This document shows positions 58,355 through 64,000 of a stretch of 64,000 nucleotides of DNA, in pieces. A program made the position numbers and the translations under genes. The stretch is from Actinomyces gaoshouyii (GTDB lineage: Bacteria; Actinomycetota; Actinomycetes; Actinomycetales; Actinomycetaceae). The stretch lies in assembly GCF_002072175.1 (NCBI RefSeq), contig NZ_MVIV01000004.1, positions 186,001 through 250,000 of the forward strand, in the 5' to 3' direction. Numbering within the stretch: the stretch's first letter is position 1; each line of letters opens with the position of its first letter. The notes under the pieces are model-generated. The model made no database searches and was not told the DNA's origin. It saw only the letters and a list, made by a program, of their open reading frames with translations.

Positions 58355-58828
58355 GTGATCGAGCGGATCCACGAGCTCCCCTTCGCCTGGGTGCTCTTCT
58401 TCTTCTGGTGCGGCGCCATGGCGCGCTCGAACGCCATGTACTGGACGGGGCGGTGCCTGGGCGCGGGGGCCTCGCGGAGCCGCTGGGCCCGGATCCTGCG
58501 AACCCCGGCGTACGCGAACGCCCAGGAGTGGGCAGCGCGCTGGGGCATCTGGGCAGTCCCCCTCTCCTTCCTCACGATCGGCGCGCAGTCACTCGTTCAG
58601 GTCTCGGCCGGGGTCGCGCGCGTGCCCGTGCCGCGCTACCTGCTGGCCACGGCGATCGGCGCACTTCTGTGGGCCGGGATCTACACGACCATCGGCATCG
58701 CGGTGCTGGCCGGATGGATGGCCAGCCCCGCGGGACGCTTGATGACGATCGTGGCGCTGGCGGCCGTGGCCGCCGCCCTCCTGCTGCGCAGGAGGGCGGC
58801 GGGGAGGAGGGCCCCCGCACCGCAATGA
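58355..58828 (+). CDS. DedA/VTT-like small membrane protein
   Basis: Membrane protein of 157 residues with about four segments. The central [20 protein letters not shown] and [17 protein letters not shown] resemble the VTT domain of DedA proteins, with the conserved Arg/Gly replaced in part. It is shorter than typical DedA proteins (about 200), so it may be a reduced member. The start is GTG 58355 (AAGG seven bases upstream) or GTG 58346. It ends Arg/Ala-rich. Confidence 0.7.
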   Translation: MIERIHELPFAWVLFFFWCGAMARSNAMYWTGRCLGAGASRSRWARILRTPAYANAQEWAARWGIWAVPLSFLTIGAQSLVQVSAGVARVPVPRYLLATAIGALLWAGIYTTIGIAVLAGWMASPAGRLMTIVALAAVAAALLLRRRAAGRRAPAPQ

Positions 58829-58951
58829 GCCGGGGCCCACGGCTCAGGGAGGGCGGCGGCCACGGCGCGTCGGGGGCGCCGAGGGTAACTCGACGCCTGC
58901 ACCCGGCCGCCCCTCGCTCCATCCCATGATATGAGCGCCGCCACATCGGAT

Positions 58952-58981
58952 TTGCCGCCCGCTTCCCGGCTCCCCTAGCCT
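58952..58981 (+). promoter_or_regulatory. trp operon promoter (leaderless leader peptide)
   Basis: TTGCCG (58952-58957), 18-bp spacer, TAGCCT (58976-58981). The expected start point is at or next to the trpL ATG at 58989, so the leader peptide would be translated from a leaderless mRNA. Confidence 0.5.
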
Positions 58982-58988
58982 TCCTCCC

Positions 58989-59030
58989 ATGACGACGACG
59001 CGCACCCGCTGCTGGTGGTGGCTCCCCTGA
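58989..59030 (+). CDS. trpL: trp operon leader peptide
   Basis: Thirteen residues, [13 protein letters not shown], then TGA. Three consecutive TGG codons (59013-59021) are the tryptophan sensor of a ribosome-mediated attenuator. Hairpin-forming sequence follows at once, and trpB begins 122 bp later. Such a run of Trp codons just before a trp operon is diagnostic. Confidence 0.92.
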   Translation: MTTTRTRCWWWLP

Positions 59031-59031
59031 G

Positions 59032-59115
59032 GGCGAGCCACTGACACGTCGTACCCGACGCCCCGCTCGCCACGAAGGCGGGCGCGAGAGCGCAAGGAGT
59101 CCCCGGGCCCGCCTT
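59032..59115 (+). promoter_or_regulatory. trp attenuator stems
   Basis: GGCGAGC (59032-59038) can pair with GCTCGCC (59065-59071). The later stem AAGGCGGGC (59075-59083) pairs perfectly with GCCCGCCTT (59107-59115) and is the probable terminator; no T-run follows. The first stem begins just past the Trp codons, so a ribosome stalled there would cover it. The exact switching partners are inferred. Confidence 0.7.
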
Positions 59116-59151
59116 GAGAGCATGACCACCCCTCCAAGGAAAGAGCCCCGC

Positions 59152-60489
59152 ATGAGCACCGCGAACGCCGCCCAGTCGGCTCCTACTGCCCACGACGCCG
59201 AGTCCCTTCCCGGCGCCGCCCCCACCGCCGGCCGCGTCCCGACCGGCCCGCTCGGCCCCGACGCCCCGGGATACACGGCCCCGGCCCCCGGCACGGACAT
59301 CCCCCGCCGCACGCTGCTGCCGGCCTTCTTCGGGCGCTTCGGCGGCCAGGAGGTCCCCGATTTCCTCCTACCCGCGCTCGATGAGCTCGAGGCCGCCTAT
59401 ACCGAGGCCGTCGACGACCCGGACTTCCTGGCCGCGCTCGAGGACCTGCGCGAGGGATACCTCGGCCGCCCCACGCCCCTGTACGAGTGCCGTGGCCTCT
59501 CGCGCCCCGACACCCGCATCATCCTCAAGCGCGAGGACCTCGTCCACGGCGGCGCCCACAAGGGCAACAACGCTCTCGGGCAGGCCCTCCTGGCCAAGCG
59601 CATGGGCAAGACCCGCCTCATCGCGGAGACCGGCGCGGGCCAGCACGGCACCGCCACCGCGATGGTCGCCGCCCTGCTGGGCCTGGAGTGCACGATCTAC
59701 ATGGGCGCCCACGATGTCGAGCGCCAGCGCCCCAATGTGGAGCGCATGGAGCTCATGGGCGCCAGGGTCGTCCCCGTGACCACCGGCTCGCAGGGCCTCA
59801 AGGACGCCGTCGACACCGCCCTGACGCAGTGGTGCGAGCGCCTGGAGTCCACCGCCTACATCCTGGGCTCGGCCACCGGTCCCCATCCCTTCCCCACGAT
59901 CGTCCGCTACTTCCAGTCGGTGATCTCCATCGAGTCCCGCGCCCAGATGCTCGCCCGCTACGGACGCCTGCCGGACGCCGTCATCGCCTGCGTGGGCGGG
60001 GGATCCAACGCCATCGGCGCCTTCAGCGACTACCTGGACGACGACGTCGAGCTCATCGGCGTCGAGCCCGCGGGCAGGGGCCTGAGCACCGGCCTCCATG
60101 GCGCCCCCATCTGCGCCGGCCGCACCGGCGTGCTCCACGGCACGCGTTCCTACGTCATGCTCGACGACGACGGCGCCGTCCTGCCCTCCCACTCCATCTC
60201 CGCCGGCCTCGACTACCCCTCCGTGGGCCCCGAGCACGCGCACCTGGCCGACACCGGTCGCGCCAGGTACGTCGGCATCACCGACGACGACGCCCTGGCC
60301 GCCTTCCGGGAGCTCTCCCGCGGCGAGGGGATCATCCCCGCCATGGAGTCCTCCCACGCCCTCGCCGAGGCGCTGCGGATCGCCCGCGAGCGCGAGGTGG
60401 GCGGACAGACCGAGGATATGCTGCTCCTGGTCAACCTGTCCGGGCGCGGGGACAAGGACATGCACGAGGTCCGCGAGCACCTGTCCTGA
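59152..60489 (+). CDS. trpB: Tryptophan synthase beta chain
   Basis: PLP enzyme that joins indole and serine to form tryptophan. The start region [18 protein letters not shown], then [19 protein letters not shown] (PLP Lys in HKGNN), [12 protein letters not shown] and [12 protein letters not shown] for phosphate binding. ATG 59152 has AAGGAAAG upstream and gives 445 residues; ATG 59122 is less likely. An N-terminal Ala/Pro-rich tail of about 45 residues precedes the core. It is the first structural gene after the attenuator, an unusual position for trpB. Confidence 0.95.
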   Translation: MSTANAAQSAPTAHDAESLPGAAPTAGRVPTGPLGPDAPGYTAPAPGTDIPRRTLLPAFFGRFGGQEVPDFLLPALDELEAAYTEAVDDPDFLAALEDLREGYLGRPTPLYECRGLSRPDTRIILKREDLVHGGAHKGNNALGQALLAKRMGKTRLIAETGAGQHGTATAMVAALLGLECTIYMGAHDVERQRPNVERMELMGARVVPVTTGSQGLKDAVDTALTQWCERLESTAYILGSATGPHPFPTIVRYFQSVISIESRAQMLARYGRLPDAVIACVGGGSNAIGAFSDYLDDDVELIGVEPAGRGLSTGLHGAPICAGRTGVLHGTRSYVMLDDDGAVLPSHSISAGLDYPSVGPEHAHLADTGRARYVGITDDDALAAFRELSRGEGIIPAMESSHALAEALRIAREREVGGQTEDMLLLVNLSGRGDKDMHEVREHLS

Positions 60490-60548
60490 CCCGCCCTGGA
60501 GATGAGCGGAGACGATGAGGAGCGATCAGACGCGATGAGGAGCGCAGC

Positions 60549-62255
60549 ATGACCATCACAGGAACTGCGGGATCGGCGGAGCCCGCGGATCCCATCCGGC
60601 CCGCTGAGCCCACTGTGCTGACCCGCAGGGTCCGCTACCCCCACGACTCCGGGGCGCTCGTGAGGCGCCTGGCGGAGGCCGGCGCGATCGCCACCACCGC
60701 AGACGCCGCGGGCAGTGCCCGCAGGCCGGTGGATGTTGTCCTGCTGGAGAGCGCGGATATCACCACGGGCTCCTCGCGCACGACGGTCCTCATGCTCGAG
60801 GCGAGCGCACGACTGACCTGTGAGGGGAACCAGGTGGTCATCGAGGCCCTGGACCGGGCCCGGCCCGACGGAGAGGCCGCCGTGGCGCGCATGCGCGCAT
60901 CCCTGGCGGATCGCGTCGTCGAGGAGGCGCCCGGCCGTCTGGCGGTGCGGATCCCCTCACCGGCCGACAGTGCCGGGATGGAGGAGCGGGAGCGGCTGAC
61001 GGCCCCCTCCACCTTGGAGCCGCTGCGGGTGCTGGCCTCCCAGGAGGTCGACCATCCCCACCTGCCGCTCGTGGCGGGAGTGTTCGCCTTCGACTACCTG
61101 GCGGGCTTCGAACAGCTGCCGCAGGTGTCCGCAGGGCCCAACACCTGCCCGGACTACCTGTTCTACACCGCGCGCATCCTCCTGGTCATCGACCACCCCA
61201 CCGGTGAGGCGACACTGGTGGGGGCGAGCGTGGACGCCGATGATCTCGCGCGCAGGATCGACGAGCTGGCCACCGTCATCGACACCGCGAGGCCCGCGCC
61301 GGCCCCGGATGCGGGCGGGCCCGCGCCGGTGGCGGGAGGCGCCGGCCCAGTGGCCGTCCCAGCCGCCCGACCGATCGCCCGCGCCGTGCCGAGCGTCTCG
61401 GACAGCGATTTCGCGGGGCTCGTGGCCGGGCTCCAGGAGTCGATCGCCGCCGGGGACGTCTACCAGGTGGTTCCGTCGCGGGCGTTCACGATCGACTGCC
61501 CGGACGCGCTGAAGGCCTACCGCGCGCTGCGCGAGTCGAATCCGAGTCCCTACATGTTCTACGTGGCCGCTCCCGGCTTCGAGCTCCTGGGCGCCTCCCC
61601 CGAGTCCGCCCTGCTGCACAGCGCGGCCACGGGCGAGGTGGCCATCCGGCCCATCGCCGGCACTCGGCCGCGCGGGCTGGCCCCGGACGGCTCCGTGGAC
61701 CATGAGCGGGATACGCGCCTGGAGCTGGAGCTGCGCACGGACGCCAAGGAGATCGCCGAGCACGTCATGCTCGTGGACCTGGCGCGCAACGACGTCGCCC
61801 GAGTCAGCGCGCCGGGCACCCGGAAAGTGCGCGAGCTGCTGCGCGTGGACCGCTACAGCCGCGTCATGCACCTGGTCTCGGAAGTATCCGGACAGCTGGA
61901 CCCGGGCCTGGACGCCCTGGACGCCTTCCGCGCCTCGATGACGATGGGCACGCTCACCGGCGCGCCGAAGCTTCGGGCCGCCGAGCTCATCCGCGCCACC
62001 GAGGGCATGCGGCGCGGCTCCTACGGGGGCTCGGTGGGCTACTTGCGCGGCGATGGCGAGCTCGACACCTGCATCGTCATCCGCTCGGCCTTCGTGGCTG
62101 GCGGGCGGGCCCTGGTGCAGGCCGGCGCGGGCGTCGTCGGCGCCTCCGATCCGGCCGCCGAGGCGGCCGAGACCGTCCACAAGGCCAGCGCGGTGCTGGC
62201 GGCCGTGGCGGCCGCGCGGAGCGCTGAGCTCGTCATCGAGACCGGGGAGGCCTGA
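60549..62255 (+). CDS. trpE: Anthranilate synthase component I
   Basis: Converts chorismate to anthranilate using ammonia from TrpG. The 568 residues include the feedback motif LLES (VVLLESADI, about residue 62), where tryptophan binds in the family, and the catalytic SDSDFAGLVAGLQESIAAGD, LLGASPESALL, IAGTRPRG and MTMGTLTGAPKLRAAEL. A Pro/Ala/Gly-rich linker lies near 250-275. ATG 60549 follows GAGGAG. Stop and trpG start are one base apart. Confidence 0.95.
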   Translation: MTITGTAGSAEPADPIRPAEPTVLTRRVRYPHDSGALVRRLAEAGAIATTADAAGSARRPVDVVLLESADITTGSSRTTVLMLEASARLTCEGNQVVIEALDRARPDGEAAVARMRASLADRVVEEAPGRLAVRIPSPADSAGMEERERLTAPSTLEPLRVLASQEVDHPHLPLVAGVFAFDYLAGFEQLPQVSAGPNTCPDYLFYTARILLVIDHPTGEATLVGASVDADDLARRIDELATVIDTARPAPAPDAGGPAPVAGGAGPVAVPAARPIARAVPSVSDSDFAGLVAGLQESIAAGDVYQVVPSRAFTIDCPDALKAYRALRESNPSPYMFYVAAPGFELLGASPESALLHSAATGEVAIRPIAGTRPRGLAPDGSVDHERDTRLELELRTDAKEIAEHVMLVDLARNDVARVSAPGTRKVRELLRVDRYSRVMHLVSEVSGQLDPGLDALDAFRASMTMGTLTGAPKLRAAELIRATEGMRRGSYGGSVGYLRGDGELDTCIVIRSAFVAGGRALVQAGAGVVGASDPAAEAAETVHKASAVLAAVAAARSAELVIETGEA

Positions 62256-62256
62256 G

Positions 62257-62898
62257 ATGCGCATCATCCTGCTGGACAACCGCGATTCCTTCGTCTACAA
62301 CCTCGTCGACCAACTCGCCGTGCTGGGCATGGACACCGAGGTCTACCGCAACACGGTGCCGGCTTCCGCGGTCCTGGCCGCCTTGGGGCCGACGGCGCAG
62401 GAGGCGGCCGCGGGCCAGCGCCCCGCCCTGGTCCTCTCCCCCGGCCCCGGGCACCCCCTCCAGGCGGGCTGCATGATGGAGGTCCTGGGCGCCGCCCTGG
62501 AGCGCGGCCTGCCGACGCTGGGCATCTGCCTGGGCTTCCAGGCCATCGTCGAGGCCTGCGGTGGGAGCGTGGGCAGAGTCGAGCCGGTCCACGGCCGCTC
62601 CACCCGCGCGGAGGTCACGTCCGCCGGGCGCGCCGATGCCGCCTTCGCCGTGCTCGGCGGCGGGCCCCTGGACGTCGCCCGCTACCACTCGCTCGGCACG
62701 CGCGAACTGCCCGCCGATCTGGAGTGCCTGGCCCGCACCAGCGACGGGATCGTCATGGCCGCGCGCCACCGACGGCGCCCCGCCGTCGGCCTCCAGTTCC
62801 ACCCCGAGTCCATCCTCACCCCGGCCGGCCCCGCGATCCTGCGGGCCCTCATCGCCGGATTGACCACCGCGACCGCAAGCGCAGGAGAGAGCCGATGA
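62257..62898 (+). CDS. trpG: Anthranilate synthase glutamine amidotransferase
   Basis: Glutaminase subunit of 213 residues that supplies ammonia to TrpE. It shows LLDNRDSFVYNLVDQL, VLSPGPGHP, the nucleophile cysteine in LGICLGFQAI, and LQFHPESILTPAG with the His-Glu pair. Its ATG is one base after the trpE stop, and its TGA overlaps the trpD ATG, indicating coupled translation. Confidence 0.95.
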   Translation: MRIILLDNRDSFVYNLVDQLAVLGMDTEVYRNTVPASAVLAALGPTAQEAAAGQRPALVLSPGPGHPLQAGCMMEVLGAALERGLPTLGICLGFQAIVEACGGSVGRVEPVHGRSTRAEVTSAGRADAAFAVLGGGPLDVARYHSLGTRELPADLECLARTSDGIVMAARHRRRPAVGLQFHPESILTPAGPAILRALIAGLTTATASAGESR

Positions 62899-64000
62899 CA
62901 GAGCCGACAACCGTGCCAGAGCCCACCACTGCCCCGGTCCCCTCGGCATCGACCGCCGCCGGGGCCGAGGACGCCCACCGACTCCTGCGCGAGGTCATCC
63001 AGGGCCGCCGGCTCAGCCGCGAGGAGACCGGCATCGTCTTCGCCGCCCTGGGCGCCGGGGACCTCTCCGAGGCCGAGACCGCCGCCCTGCTTGCCGCCCT
63101 GCACTCGCGCGGGGAGACCGCCGACGAGGTGGCGGGGGCCGCGAGCGCCTTCCGCCGGGCCGCGCGCCCCTTCCCCGCCGTCGCCTTCCCCCTCGTGGAT
63201 GTCGTGGGCACGGGCGGTGACGGCGTGGGCACGATCAATATCTCGACGGCCGCCGGCCTCGTCGCGGCATCGATGGGCATCTCGGTGGCCAAGCACGGCA
63301 ACCGGGCGGTGTCCTCCAAGACGGGGGCGGCCGACGTCGTCGCGGCCCTGGGCCTGCCCCTGGACGTGACGGCAGAGCAGGCCGTCGAGCTGCTGGCGCG
63401 CGATCACTTCACGTTCCTGTTCGCCCAGGCCTACCACCCGGCAATGAGGCACGTGGCGCCGATCCGCCGGGCCCTGGCCACGCCCACGATCTTCAACGTG
63501 CTCGGCCCCCTGCTCAACCCCGCGCACCTGACCTACCAGCTCATGGGCGTGTGGGATCCCTCCATGCTCGACATGATCGCCGAGTCCATGGTCAAGCTGG
63601 GCCGCAAGCGCGCCCTCATCGTGCACGGGGCGGGCACCGATGAGATCGCCATCCACGGCGCCACGCAGGTGCGGGAGGCCACCCCCCGCGGGATCAAGGC
63701 CTATGAGGTCACCCCCGCTGATCTCGGAGTGAGGCGCTGGGAGCTATCGGATATCCTGGGCGGGCAGGCGGCGGAGAACGCCGCCGCCCTGCGCGAGGCG
63801 CTCGCGGGCAGGGGAGAGCCGGCCCACCGCGATGCCATTGCCGTCAACGCCGGCGCCCTGCTCTACCTCGCGGGGCCCGCGGACAACCTGGCCGATGGCA
63901 CCCGCATGGCCCTGGAGCAGATCGCCTCGGGCGCGGCCGGCAGGCACCTGGAGACCATGACCACCGCGGAGCAGTTGGCGGCCCGCTCCGGACGGGCCGA
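62895..64000 (+). CDS. trpD: Anthranilate phosphoribosyltransferase (3' end outside window)
   Basis: Adds phosphoribosyl to anthranilate. The frame starts at ATG 62895, overlapping trpG by ATGA, and is open to the window edge (368 codons). VVGTGGDGVGTINIST is the PRPP-binding GTGGD loop; VAKHGNRAVSSKTGAADV and HPAMRHVAPIRRAL complete the anthranilate site. About 20 Thr/Pro/Ala residues precede the helical N-terminal domain. The family is about 340-350 residues, so only the extreme C-terminus is missing. Confidence 0.95.
   Translation, partial: MTEPTTVPEPTTAPVPSASTAAGAEDAHRLLREVIQGRRLSREETGIVFAALGAGDLSEAETAALLAALHSRGETADEVAGAASAFRRAARPFPAVAFPLVDVVGTGGDGVGTINISTAAGLVAASMGISVAKHGNRAVSSKTGAADVVAALGLPLDVTAEQAVELLARDHFTFLFAQAYHPAMRHVAPIRRALATPTIFNVLGPLLNPAHLTYQLMGVWDPSMLDMIAESMVKLGRKRALIVHGAGTDEIAIHGATQVREATPRGIKAYEVTPADLGVRRWELSDILGGQAAENAAALREALAGRGEPAHRDAIAVNAGALLYLAGPADNLADGTRMALEQIASGAAGRHLETMTTAEQLAARSGRA

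Overview
The window is very GC-rich, high-coding-density DNA with many GTG starts. It carries a block of genes in actinobacterial order: phoH-ybeY-corC-era, then leuA-recO-uppS, plus zur next to glyS, hrcA-dnaJ-rsmE, a DUF3097 gene, hemW and lepA, and glycogen genes glgA/glgC facing away from each other. Together with PutA, ErpA, GlpT and a lanthipeptide-type remnant, this fits an Actinomyces-like member of the Actinomycetales. The assignment is inference from gene content and composition; no search was run.

Layout. 0-5 kb: receiver-like protein, sodA, FKBP lipoprotein, erpA, ABC-F ATPase. 5-7 kb: a Glc/Bgl-type PTS permease with a readable promoter and operator. 7-11.8 kb: SpoU methyltransferase, slipin/NfeD pair, lone ABC ATPase, unknown protein. 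11.8-15.3 kb: glgA, glgC, serB. 15.3-18.4 kb: an AT-richer accessory island with a peptide-exporter ABC protein behind the C-terminal stump of what looks like a LanB dehydratase, next to an IS481-type relic. 18.4-28.4 kb: sixA-like, fabI-like, dus, yibE/F, glyS, zur, a GATase/GCS2 pair, uppS, recO. 28.4-38.5 kb: leuA with a leucine leader peptide, putA, and the era-corC-ybeY-phoH operon with 4-nt overlaps. 38.7-42 kb: EamA transporter and a tetR/ABC-2 exporter operon. 42-47 kb: rsmE, a YggS protein, dnaJ, hrcA with CIRCE, DUF3097. 47-51.2 kb: glpT, an NhaD-like antiporter, ferrochelatase. 51.2-58.9 kb: a second IS481 relic, hemW, MFS, trmB, MOSC, lepA, a 130-bp inverted-repeat element, a DedA-like protein. 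58.9-64 kb: a trp operon (trpL-trpB-trpE-trpG-trpD) running off the right edge.

Regulation is unusually legible. There are two amino-acid attenuators (trpL with three Trp codons, leuL with three Leu codons), a CIRCE box at hrcA, a palindrome filling the -35/-10 spacer of the PTS promoter, and a TetR-type palindrome over a leaderless promoter. Convergent or tandem genes are separated by long, nearly perfect hairpin terminators. Several short intergenic repeats occur more than once and are not explained by any gene.

The best candidate for something out of the ordinary is the accessory island at about 15.6-18.24 kb. I read it as the decayed end of a lanthipeptide cluster whose exporter is still intact. 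I do not see a complete, clearly new defence or biosynthetic system in this window.
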